Source: Verrucomicrobiota bacterium (GTDB lineage Bacteria > Verrucomicrobiota > Verrucomicrobiia > Opitutales > UBA953). From it: a stretch of DNA of 18,412 nt. The position numbers were made by a program, and so were the translations under genes. The DNA lies in the NCBI GenBank assembly GCA_009917805.1, contig RGES01000011.1, positions 1-18,412 of the forward strand, in the 5' to 3' direction. The notes beneath the pieces are model-generated. The model was not told where the DNA came from. It searched no databases and was given only the letters and a program-made list of their open reading frames with translations. Shown one piece after another: positions 8,601 to 15,438 of the stretch; within the stretch, counting starts at the first letter, position 1; every line of letters starts with the position of its first letter.

Positions 8601-9478
8601 ACAAGAACGCGCGTTTTCCCCGGGCCGTCCGCGCCGACTCCGCCGACTATAACTACAAGTACGCCTTCAACGACAAGAGAGCCTGGACGGGGCTAGCGAC
8701 CCTCGATGACGCCCAGATCAAGCTGCTGGCGAAATCGATCGTCGAGGAGACCCGGATGCGCATCCGCTACAACCATCGTTACCAATATGGGATCAAGAGC
8801 GGCCTGGACGTCCATTACGTGATCAAGAACCGCGGCGTCGAGGTGCCTCTACCTTACATAGGACTGTCCCAGTTCGTGAACCGCTTCAACTGCGGCGCCT
8901 ATCCCAATCAGGTCTCCTGGCAAGGTTGCCTCCAGAACGCCATCCTCCGCGCCGACGTCGACGGGGCGAACCTGTCCAACCGCAGTTCGCCCCTCGCCGC
9001 GGCTCCCGCTTACGATGCCACGAAACTCGCCGCCGTGACCGCCGATCCGACCACCACCCCGACCGCCGCCGGCGTCATTCCTTACACCTACCAACCCAGC
9101 AACGTCGTAGCCACCGACCCTAGGACCAGTTCGAACAAATGCCATTCCCTCCGGGCCGCGCCGACCTCGCTGATGCAGTCGGACATCCTCGAAGCCGTCG
9201 GCTCTTCGCTCAGCACCCGTTCCGACACCTTCGTCATCCGTTGCTACGGCGAGGCCACGGATCCGCTCGACGCGACCCGGACCCTCGCCGGCTGCTGGAT
9301 CGAAGCCGTCGTGCAACGCATCCCGGAATTCTGCGATCCGAGCCAGCCGCCGGAGACCGAAGTCTGCAAATCCAACGATGGCCAGCTCCACAACTCCTTG
9401 CTCAACCAGATCAACCGGACGCTGGGACGCCGCTTCGTGATCCTGTCCACCCGCACGCTCACCCAGAAGGACCTATGA
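5627..9478 (+). CDS. Giant prepilin-like protein, Verru_Chthon cassette protein A family (copy 2)
   Basis: The product is 1283 aa and a diverged paralogue of the giant encoded at 717-4745. It starts at a GTG (5627) with AGGA at 5616-5619 seven nt upstream. A second in-frame GTG at 5642 is an alternative. The N-terminus is basic (four Arg at 9-12), then Pro13-Gly14-Phe15 and a hydrophobic helix to about residue 40, again prepilin-like without Glu5. The family landmarks recur in the same order: LALAHLQQEAGPDRR (64-78), TPIVVLHNPYNV (about 502), HSNPMAAV (about 745), SLAQYTHANFGLRDQ (about 828), NVNSTSV, and RCYGEA (about 1205) with VVQRIPEF close to the C-terminus. It has 14 cysteines against 4 in copy 1, and only the RCYGEA cysteine is clearly shared. 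The end overlaps the next gene as ATGA. Confidence 0.85.
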   Translation: MPTDPVTPRRRRPGFSLVLSLVVMSVVLLTVITVASFVTIESRLSAQHQNFLRAKLNAAVSLRLALAHLQQEAGPDRRMTARADILANTTQPGWTWNTIRNPLWTGVWRSDQQLQPPSWLISGRHDQLPGAQSANLYGQADFYLDQWVPWQNDFTIPANLLVPLVGDACASGPELATSTSPGKPDGRISLPRIALPDDSNGSYCYWIGDEGVKARINLTDPRLTPPTGTTTPQLQQEALRGTTRSGTGILAGLENMPLSGIDPRVTQMRELPFLTNAGLGLTETAPPTRAKRLFTETTLWSRGVNCDSLWGGLKIDLSLAFEKTDAEWKLSEFGEGAAPKDSAGAQLSGVTYVYHPNGVSTRTAYADAKVTVRHDGATRNIAPLYSFSNGGTTRGPTWESLRNYHRLYKELNWFNPVAPELNARAHFPNAAALAASAYGDRSHYGRFYNREDATGDFLNATTINGLPPPKPTKVAVSPYVCRQLLVWGLQDGGGGALRLTVTPIVVLHNPYNVSLRLARDSSSLELTAMRLSFRNWDSLTLQFQTPTQTWTKTIGELARGIDMTSNAVENFRMNIGVDNVLLPGEFRVFSYPATGVAPTYASTWPFTRTPGNAIVGLDTRGGFWMPCTDPAGNPVMVTGGGNAESVTVTLLNTGSYEARVLLTSWPGDRITGSANGTPSSAFNACSELNTLTATDLSRSGAATSLAVGAAGITLPDDKSEPKILGIHDFGLRWPKDTLPFPVFSHSNPMAAVTRGDANGMASAATPNGYAFTSPSYKMMLRPANNWNEVIETPAIAGWQAYGGLSVTSGLGGMTSAVYTSVPFAPPLSLAQYTHANFGLRDQEPLFQIGNSFSPLNVNVASTYYTDPKCAVANHDHAWMANSAIYDRFFLSGAAPVISRAKVVTEAKSLTTVLDEFAAGAGRFANPRTKLFAARDPVTVRAMLADHRRIAGTILSDGTFNVNSTSVDAWAALLASAKRNVMGSATELLPAADKNARFPRAVRADSADYNYKYAFNDKRAWTGLATLDDAQIKLLAKSIVEETRMRIRYNHRYQYGIKSGLDVHYVIKNRGVEVPLPYIGLSQFVNRFNCGAYPNQVSWQGCLQNAILRADVDGANLSNRSSPLAAAPAYDATKLAAVTADPTTTPTAAGVIPYTYQPSNVVATDPRTSSNKCHSLRAAPTSLMQSDILEAVGSSLSTRSDTFVIRCYGEATDPLDATRTLAGCWIEAVVQRIPEFCDPSQPPETEVCKSNDGQLHNSLLNQINRTLGRRFVILSTRTLTQKDL

Positions 9479-10482
9479 ACGCCCGCGCCCTCCTCTGCTT
9501 GCCGCTCCTCGCAGCCGGCCTCTTCGCCCAGACCTCCGACAAGCCCAAGCTCAGCATCCGCTTCCGCGCGCTCGCCTTCGACGAAGCCATCCCGAATGCC
9601 AGCTACCTGGAGGGCGAGACCTTACGCCGGCTGACCATCCCGAACAACGCCTTCACCCCGGAAGTCACCTACAAGGGATCGAACACCCTGCGGTTCATCA
9701 CGATCGACGAGGAGACCTTGAACCCCCGCCCGCTGTCGCCCGAGATGTCGGCGGCCATCCAACGCCTGCGTCGCGCCCAAGCCGTCACCTTGCAGGCTTC
9801 GGACGAGTACGCGCAGATCACCCGGCTGCTCGACACGCTCAACCTTCAGACCACGGAGCGCGCCGGCAAGGCATCCGCCGGCGACCTGGCCCAGATCGAA
9901 GCCCTCAACGGCCGGCTCCGGGAACTTTCCGGCATCCTCTCCGCGGCCTCCAAGGAAACCGAAGAGGCGAACCTCCTCATCCTGCGCCTGGAAGCCGCGC
10001 CCAGGCCCCCGCCCAAGGAGGACAAGAAAAAAGGCGGCAAGGCGCCGAAGCCGACCTCCACGCCCACGGCCGAATATACCTTCCAAAAGGATGGCAGCTA
10101 CCTCCTGCTGTTCTCCTCAGGCGGCAACGGACACCAGATCCTGGCCTTGGACGATGCCGAGGGCGCCTTCCCCTACGGCGCGTTCCAGTTCATCAACCTC
10201 ACCGGCAAGGACGTCGAGCTCCGCTACCCCGACCGCAAGGTCGCGCTGCGCGCCAACGCACGCACGGTCGTGAAGAACCCGGCGTCCGACCATCAGTACG
10301 CCCTGGCGGAGATCCACACCAGGGCCGACGACGGGTACGAGGTCGGCCACGTCTACCGCTCGCTCCAGCAGCCGAATGTCCGCTCGCTCGTCTTCCTGCT
10401 TCCGATCCCCGACGAGCCGCATGCGATCCGCAGCAAGACCATCGAAGATCGGCGTCCGGCGGAGCCTGCCGGCACGAAGTGA
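9475..10482 (+). CDS. Exported partner protein with coiled-coil insert (copy 2)
   Basis: The product is 335 aa and a paralogue of the 271-aa partner in module 1; no named family is recognised. I place the start at the ATG at 9475, which overlaps the giant gene's stop as ATGA and has AGAAGGA (9465-9471) just upstream; the frame stays open further upstream, but only as a shadow of the giant gene. Residues 1-18 are a Sec signal peptide. The N-terminal domain spans about 24-80. Residues 88-175 are rich in Leu, Ala, Glu, Gln and Arg and look like a coiled coil, which module 1's partner lacks. A Lys/Pro-rich hinge (176-198) leads to the shared C-terminal domain (199-330) ending in KTIEDRRP. It abuts recJ with no gap. 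A periplasmic role tied to the neighbouring giant protein is inference. Confidence 0.8.
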   Translation: MNARALLCLPLLAAGLFAQTSDKPKLSIRFRALAFDEAIPNASYLEGETLRRLTIPNNAFTPEVTYKGSNTLRFITIDEETLNPRPLSPEMSAAIQRLRRAQAVTLQASDEYAQITRLLDTLNLQTTERAGKASAGDLAQIEALNGRLRELSGILSAASKETEEANLLILRLEAAPRPPPKEDKKKGGKAPKPTSTPTAEYTFQKDGSYLLLFSSGGNGHQILALDDAEGAFPYGAFQFINLTGKDVELRYPDRKVALRANARTVVKNPASDHQYALAEIHTRADDGYEVGHVYRSLQQPNVRSLVFLLPIPDEPHAIRSKTIEDRRPAEPAGTK

Positions 10483-10485
10483 TCA
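10480..10485. other. TGATCA palindrome serving as stop codons of two convergent genes
   Basis: TGA at 10480-10482 ends the plus-strand partner gene. The complementary TGA, read from 10485 to 10483, ends recJ. The two coding regions abut with no intergenic base, so there is no room for a terminator between them. Confidence 0.95.
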
Positions 10486-12195
10486 GGAAGCGTAGCGCCA
10501 GTCGAGGATCTCGGCCTGCGGGATGCGACGTCCCTGCCAGCGGTTCCACTGCAGCTTGACGGCCATCTCGATCGCCTTGCCCGGTTCCGGCATGCGGTCG
10601 GCCATGCGCCAGGCGACGAAGTTCAGGCGACGTCCTCCGCTGAGCGGAAGCTGGTGCCGGAAATTACCTTCGCCGAACGGCGTGGGCGGACGATCGAAGA
10701 CGAACCCCTTGAACCCGAAGACCGGCTCGGTGTTCCCTTCGCCGTAGGGCTGCAGCAGGTCGAGGTCGTCGAGCAGCTGATCGGTGACCTCCGAGGGCTT
10801 GATCCAATGGGCGATGTCGATGTCGCGTCCGTCGGCATGGACGACGCCGGCCAGGCGCTGGGCCTCGACGGCGGCGGCGAAGCGCGCGCGGAAGGCGTCC
10901 ACGTCGCTGACGTTGAGCGAGACGCCGACGGCCATGGGATGGCCGCCATAGGTCTTCAGCAGGTCGGCGCAGGCGCCGAGCGCTTCGACGAGGTTGGTGC
11001 CGGGGACGCTGCGTCCGGAGCCCTTGGCGCTCTCCCCTTCCTTGCCCAGCACGATGACCGGTCGGTCGAGCGCGCGGCAGATCTTGCCGGCGGCGATGCC
11101 GACGACCCCCGGATGCCAGTCGCCGTGGACGACATAGCCTGCGAGGTCGCCCATCGCCTTGGCCTGGGCCATGGCTTCCTCGGTGACCTTCTTGTCGATC
11201 TCCTGGCGTTCGCGATTGATGGCGTCGAGCTGGGCGGCGTCGCGGAGACAGTCGTCGGCGTCGTCCGAGAGCAGCAGGCGGAGCGGCAGCGACGCGTCGG
11301 CGAGGCGGCCGCTGGCGTTGATGCGCGGGCCGATGCGATAGGAGACGTCGACCGAGGTCAGCACGCCGCCGGGCTCCATGCCGCTGACGGCGATGAGGGC
11401 GCGCAGGCCTTGGCGGCGGGCTTCGCCGAGGGCCTTGAGGCCGTGGGCGGCGAGGATGCGGTTCTCGGCGCGGAGCGGCACCAGGTCGGCGATCGTGCCG
11501 AGGGCGGCGAGGTCGAGGTAATCCTTCACCGCGATGCTGGTGCCACGTTCGTCGCCGGCGAGACGCAGGACCTTCAGCACGCCGTGAACCAGCTTGAAGA
11601 CCAGCCCGGCGGTGCAAAGCGTCTGCCAGGGAGCGTCCTCGGCGTCGTTGACGCGCGGGTTGACCAGCGTGCAGGTCACGCGGGTCTCCTTGGCGACGTG
11701 GTGGTCGACGACGATGACGTCGACGCCTTCGGCGCGGAGGCGGTCGACCTCCGGCTTCGAGTTCGTGCCGCAATCGAGGGCGACGAAGAGCTGCGGCTTG
11801 GCTTCGGCCAGCACGCGTTCCAGCGCGGCCATCGACAGGCCGTAACCTTCTTCGAGGCGTCGCGGGACGAAGTATTCCGGGCGCGCGCCGAGGCGGCGCA
11901 GGAAGTGCACGAGCATCGCGGTGCTCGAGACCCCGTCGACGTCGTAGTCGCCCAGGATGGCGATGCGTTCGCCCTTCGCGGCGGCGAGGACGAGGCGTTC
12001 GGCGGCTTCGCGCAGACCCCCGACCGCGAACGGGTCGGAGACATGGGCGAGCTGCGGACGGAGATGACGCTCCGCCTCGCCCTCATCCGCGAAGGAGCGG
12101 GCGAGGACATAGGCCAGGGGTTCGGAAACCCCCAGCGCAGCCACGATCCGTCGGGCAAGCCCGGCGTCCGCGGCCCGGTGAGACCAGGCGGCCAT
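10483..12195 (-). CDS. recJ: Single-stranded-DNA-specific exonuclease RecJ
   Basis: RecJ degrades single-stranded DNA 5' to 3' in recombination and repair, as a cytoplasmic DHH-superfamily phosphoesterase needing divalent metal. The 570-aa length fits (E. coli RecJ is about 577 aa). Metal-binding motifs are intact: DYDVDG at 83-88, LDCGT at 140-144, VDHH at 163-166 and GTIAD at 233-237. The DHHA1 part shows IGPRINASGRL (288-298), HPGVVGI (361-367), GSGRS (392-396) and GGHPMAVG (417-424). An OB-like C-terminal domain follows, with QPYGEGN and later FVAWRM. The ATG at 12195 lies 14 nt after the secDF stop codon, with AAGGG overlapping that stop as a plausible SD, so it is read as the third gene of the yajC-secDF-recJ operon. 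No terminator separates it from the convergent plus-strand gene. Confidence 0.97.
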   Translation of the reverse strand: MAAWSHRAADAGLARRIVAALGVSEPLAYVLARSFADEGEAERHLRPQLAHVSDPFAVGGLREAAERLVLAAAKGERIAILGDYDVDGVSSTAMLVHFLRRLGARPEYFVPRRLEEGYGLSMAALERVLAEAKPQLFVALDCGTNSKPEVDRLRAEGVDVIVVDHHVAKETRVTCTLVNPRVNDAEDAPWQTLCTAGLVFKLVHGVLKVLRLAGDERGTSIAVKDYLDLAALGTIADLVPLRAENRILAAHGLKALGEARRQGLRALIAVSGMEPGGVLTSVDVSYRIGPRINASGRLADASLPLRLLLSDDADDCLRDAAQLDAINRERQEIDKKVTEEAMAQAKAMGDLAGYVVHGDWHPGVVGIAAGKICRALDRPVIVLGKEGESAKGSGRSVPGTNLVEALGACADLLKTYGGHPMAVGVSLNVSDVDAFRARFAAAVEAQRLAGVVHADGRDIDIAHWIKPSEVTDQLLDDLDLLQPYGEGNTEPVFGFKGFVFDRPPTPFGEGNFRHQLPLSGGRRLNFVAWRMADRMPEPGKAIEMAVKLQWNRWQGRRIPQAEILDWRYAS

Positions 12196-12209
12196 GTGCG
12201 GGGCGACCC

Positions 12210-14927
12210 TTAGGCGTCCTTGTCGGAGCCGGCCTCCCAGGAGTAGGTGCGCGGAAGTTCCGCGGCGTCTACGCCCTTACGATCGCCCTTGTGCCACCAG
12301 TAGAAGATGGGGCTCGCGATGAAGATCGAGGAGAAGGTTCCGGTGAGCACGCCGTAGATGAAGACCTCGCCGTAGAGGCGGACGTCGCCGGCGCCGAAGG
12401 CCCACAGGGCCACGGCGCAGAGGAAGACGGTCGCGGAGGTCAGGATCGTACGGGAAAGCGTGCGATTGATGGCGAAGTGGATCACGTCGCGGAGCTCGCG
12501 GCCGGGATTGTTCTGCAGCTCCTCGCGGATGCGGTCGAAGACGACGATCGTGTCGTTCACCGAGTAGCCGATGATGAGCAGGATCGCCGCGATGAGCGCC
12601 GCGTTGAACTGGCCGCCGAAGAAGACGAACAGCGCCACGGTCATCAGGACGTCGTGCAGGGTGGCCACCATCGCGGCCACGCCGAAGCCCGTCTCGAAGC
12701 GCAGCGACACGTAGATGCCGATGCCGACGAGGGCGAGGATGACGGACCAGATGGCGTTGGAGCGGAGTTCGCCGCTGACGGAGCCGCCGATGGCTTCGCG
12801 GGAGAGCATGAGCTTCTCGACGGAGGCCGAGCGGTCCTTGAGGATCTCGGGGCTCCTGGCCTTGATGGCGCCGACGATGGCCGCGACGTTGGCGAACTCG
12901 CCCTTGGACTTGTCCTTGGTGAGTTCGGTCTCGATGCGGAGGGTCGGTTCGCCGCCGCCGACGGGCGTCTGGACGCTGACGGTGGTGTCAGGCAGGCCGA
13001 CGGAGGCCGCCAGGCCGGCGATCTTGCCGGTATCGACGTTGGCGCCGGGGGCGATGGCGACCAGGGCGGATTCGCCGCCGCGGAAGTCCTTGCCGAAGGC
13101 TTCCTTGCCCTTGTAGGCGAGCTCGGAGATGCCGAGGGCGACGATGGCCCACGAGATGATGAAGGCCACGCGGGCGAACTTCAGGAACGGGATGTCGAGG
13201 GTCGGCTTGAAGACCGGGAGGCCGAAGATGCGGGACATGATGCCGCGCGCCAAGGCGAGTTCCTGCAGGCCACGGCAGGTCACGAGGGTCGTGAAGAGCG
13301 TGGTGAAGATGCCGATGATCAGCGTGATGCCGAAGCCGCGGACGGGACCCGTGCCCATGAAGGCGAGGATCAAGGCCACGAGCAGGTGCGTCAGGTTGGC
13401 GTCGACGATCGTCCAGGTCGCGCGGTTGTAACCTTCGCGGAGGGAGACGGCGCGGTCCTTGCCGGCGCGCGCTTCCTCGCGGACGCGTTCGAGGATCAGG
13501 ATGTTCGCGTCGACGGCCATGCCGAGCGTCAGCACGAGCGCGGCGACGCCGGGCAGCGTGATGGTCGCGCCGAAGTAGGCCATGGCGCCGAGCATCATGA
13601 GCAGGTTGAGCACCATGCCGACGACGGCGATGAAGCCGCCCCAGACGTAGAACCCGACCATGAAGAAGATGACGAGGCCGACGGCGACGAGGGAGGCCGT
13701 GACGGACTTGCCCTGGGCGTCCTTGGCGAGCGTCGGACCGACGGAGGTCACGTCCTGCGTGATCAGCGGGAACTCGAGCGGATTGTTCAGCACGTTGGCG
13801 AGGTTGATGACCTCTTCGCGGCTGAAGTTGCCGGTGATGGTCGCGCCGGTGCTGCGGATGGCTTCGCGCACGGTCGGGGCGGACTGCAGCTTGCCGTCGA
13901 GGACGATGGCGAGCTGGCCGACGGAACGGGAGTTGCCTTCCGCGATCTTGGCGGTGAGGTCGCCGAACTTCTTGGAGCCTTCGTCGGTGAACTTCATGTC
14001 CACATAGAAGGAGATGCCGTCGTCGGAGCGGCCGGAGGCGGCCTTGATGATCTTGCCGGTGGCGTCCGCGGCCTTCTTGACGAAGTAGCGGTTCATGCGG
14101 ACTTCGCCGGTGCGGCTGTCGACGTCGCGGAGCGTGAGCACCTCATAGGTCGAGATCGCGGAGGAGGCGCCGAGCATCGGGTCGACGGGCAGCGAACGGA
14201 GCGCGTGCTCGCGGTCGGTCTCGGACGGACGTTCGGTGCGGTGCACCTGGCGGAACTCGAGCTTGGCCGGCTTCTTGAGGGCGTCGATGACGTCGGGGTT
14301 GTTGGCGGCGTCTTCGCCGGGCAGCTGGACCTCGAGGGAGAGATCGCCCACGGGGCGGAGGACCGGCTCGGCGACGCCGAACTGGTTGACGCGCTGCTCC
14401 ATGACCTGGAGGGCCTGGTTGACCATCTCGGCGTGGGAGACGTGGGATTTGTCGCCCGCGCTCTTTTCGCCGGACTCGGCGCCGGTCGGATCGACCTTCA
14501 GCGTGAAGGACACCCCGCCCTGCAGGTCGAGGCCGAGCTTGAGGCGCCCCTGGGAGGCGACCATGAGCTGCTTGAGCACGATGCCATTGCGCTTGCTCTG
14601 GTCCGGCTCGCGCACGATCTGGGCTTCGGTGAAGAAGAACGGACGGAAATCGACCTGTGCCGCGCGACCGCGGCCTTCGCCGATGTCACGGAGCGCCTGG
14701 TAGTAGGAGACCGACTTCTGGTCGGCGGGGACGGCGGCGTCCTTGTAGCGCTTGACGCGCTCGAGGGCCTCGGCGTGGAGCTTGTCGAACTCGGGCTTCT
14801 GCGCGATGACCTGCGCAGGCACGAACTGGTCGAGGGGGATCGGAGCAACCGGGTGGAACTCGTACCAGGCGACGGCCAGGGCGACGAGGGAAACCGCGAT
14901 TTTCCAGAACCAGGTCCTGGATGTCAT
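12210..14927 (-). CDS. secDF: Fused protein translocase subunit SecDF
   Basis: SecD and SecF use the proton-motive force to help SecYEG complete export across the inner membrane; here they are one 905-aa polypeptide. The SecD half has a first membrane helix (about 8-22), LGLDLQGG at 131-138, a long periplasmic region to about 395 that includes LANVLNNPLEFPL, then membrane helices with the conserved Asp in GMAVDANILILERVREE (469-485). The SecF half begins near 582, shows FGKDFRGGE (611-619), a second periplasmic segment, and the matching Asp in YSVNDTIVVFDRIREE (788-803). No part is missing. The ATG at 14927 has no clear Shine-Dalgarno. It lies 30 nt downstream of yajC and 14 nt upstream of recJ, so one operon is likely. 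Confidence 0.97.
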   Translation of the reverse strand: MTSRTWFWKIAVSLVALAVAWYEFHPVAPIPLDQFVPAQVIAQKPEFDKLHAEALERVKRYKDAAVPADQKSVSYYQALRDIGEGRGRAAQVDFRPFFFTEAQIVREPDQSKRNGIVLKQLMVASQGRLKLGLDLQGGVSFTLKVDPTGAESGEKSAGDKSHVSHAEMVNQALQVMEQRVNQFGVAEPVLRPVGDLSLEVQLPGEDAANNPDVIDALKKPAKLEFRQVHRTERPSETDREHALRSLPVDPMLGASSAISTYEVLTLRDVDSRTGEVRMNRYFVKKAADATGKIIKAASGRSDDGISFYVDMKFTDEGSKKFGDLTAKIAEGNSRSVGQLAIVLDGKLQSAPTVREAIRSTGATITGNFSREEVINLANVLNNPLEFPLITQDVTSVGPTLAKDAQGKSVTASLVAVGLVIFFMVGFYVWGGFIAVVGMVLNLLMMLGAMAYFGATITLPGVAALVLTLGMAVDANILILERVREEARAGKDRAVSLREGYNRATWTIVDANLTHLLVALILAFMGTGPVRGFGITLIIGIFTTLFTTLVTCRGLQELALARGIMSRIFGLPVFKPTLDIPFLKFARVAFIISWAIVALGISELAYKGKEAFGKDFRGGESALVAIAPGANVDTGKIAGLAASVGLPDTTVSVQTPVGGGEPTLRIETELTKDKSKGEFANVAAIVGAIKARSPEILKDRSASVEKLMLSREAIGGSVSGELRSNAIWSVILALVGIGIYVSLRFETGFGVAAMVATLHDVLMTVALFVFFGGQFNAALIAAILLIIGYSVNDTIVVFDRIREELQNNPGRELRDVIHFAINRTLSRTILTSATVFLCAVALWAFGAGDVRLYGEVFIYGVLTGTFSSIFIASPIFYWWHKGDRKGVDAAELPRTYSWEAGSDKDA

Positions 14928-14957
14928 AGTATCAGGGTCGGTTAAGGGGTGATGACC

Positions 14958-15308
14958 TTAGGCCTGGACGGCGGCGTCGACGTCCTTGCCCATGATGACG
15001 GACTTATGGACGGTCATGCGGCCGGAATCGAGTTCGAGGGTCACGCGGTCGTCCTTGATCGAGACGACGCGGCCGTAGATGCCGCCGGCAGCCAGGACCT
15101 TGTCGCCCACGGAGAGCTCGGACTGGAGTTTTTCGAGTTCCTTCTGCTTCTTACGCTGGGGGGCGAAGAGCAGGAAGTACATGCCCACGAAAAGCAGGGC
15201 GTACATGGCCAGGATGGTCCAGCCGCCGCCCTGCTGCTCTCCGGCGCCCGCAGGGGCACCCTGGGCCTGTGCAAGCCCCTGATTGATAACAGTTTGGATG
15301 ATATTCAT
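14958..15308 (-). CDS. yajC: Preprotein translocase auxiliary subunit YajC
   Basis: YajC is a small inner-membrane protein that associates with SecDF. The 116-aa product has a Gly/Ala/Gln-rich N-terminus, one membrane helix (about 29-48), the family signature FLLFAPQRKKQKELEK (45-60) and the SH3-like cytoplasmic segment LSVGDKVLAAGGIYGRVV (65-82). Length and order are normal for the family. The ATG at 15308 lacks a recognisable Shine-Dalgarno, which may reflect leaderless or SD-independent initiation. It is the first gene of the yajC-secDF-recJ operon and is divergent from the potassium transporter gene, so its promoter should lie in 15309-15438, where I could not pick one with confidence. 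Confidence 0.96.
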   Translation of the reverse strand: MNIIQTVINQGLAQAQGAPAGAGEQQGGGWTILAMYALLFVGMYFLLFAPQRKKQKELEKLQSELSVGDKVLAAGGIYGRVVSIKDDRVTLELDSGRMTVHKSVIMGKDVDAAVQA

Positions 15309-15438
15309 TGTTCGTATTGTTTGGAAAGCGGGGAAAGGGAACGTCTGGAAATGCGATTTGGGGGCAAAAAAGCAAGCCCCAGCACGTCCCGATTGGCTTT
15401 GATTACCCCCCAGGACCTGTCAGTGTGAATAACTCTCC
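15309..15438. other. Divergent intergenic region between yajC and kup
   Basis: This 130-nt gap must hold promoters for both divergent transcripts, but no hexamer pair on either strand is good enough to call. It contains A-runs (15366-15371) and a 5-bp GGGGC/GCCCC inverted repeat (15361-15365 and 15376-15380) with a 10-nt loop. No T-tract or known riboswitch fold is recognised. Confidence 0.5.

Noticed and set aside
9139..9474. Upstream extension of the second partner's frame into the giant gene
   Set aside because: The extension is an Arg/Pro/His-rich shadow; the ATG at 9475 begins a clean signal peptide with AGAAGGA just upstream.
10654..12213. 519-codon plus-strand frame opposite recJ
   Set aside because: Antisense shadow; recJ has all catalytic motifs on the minus strand.
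12291..14945. 884-codon plus-strand frame opposite secDF
   Set aside because: Low-complexity Asp/Glu/Gly/Arg translation with no motif; the opposite strand encodes an intact SecDF.
15361..15380. GGGGC/GCCCC inverted repeat as a terminator or operator
   Set aside because: Only 5 bp with a 10-nt loop and no T-tract; expected by chance in this base composition.
15399..15433. Candidate kup promoter (TTGATT with a downstream GAATAA)
   Set aside because: The -10 match is poor, the spacing is off and it would leave almost no leader.
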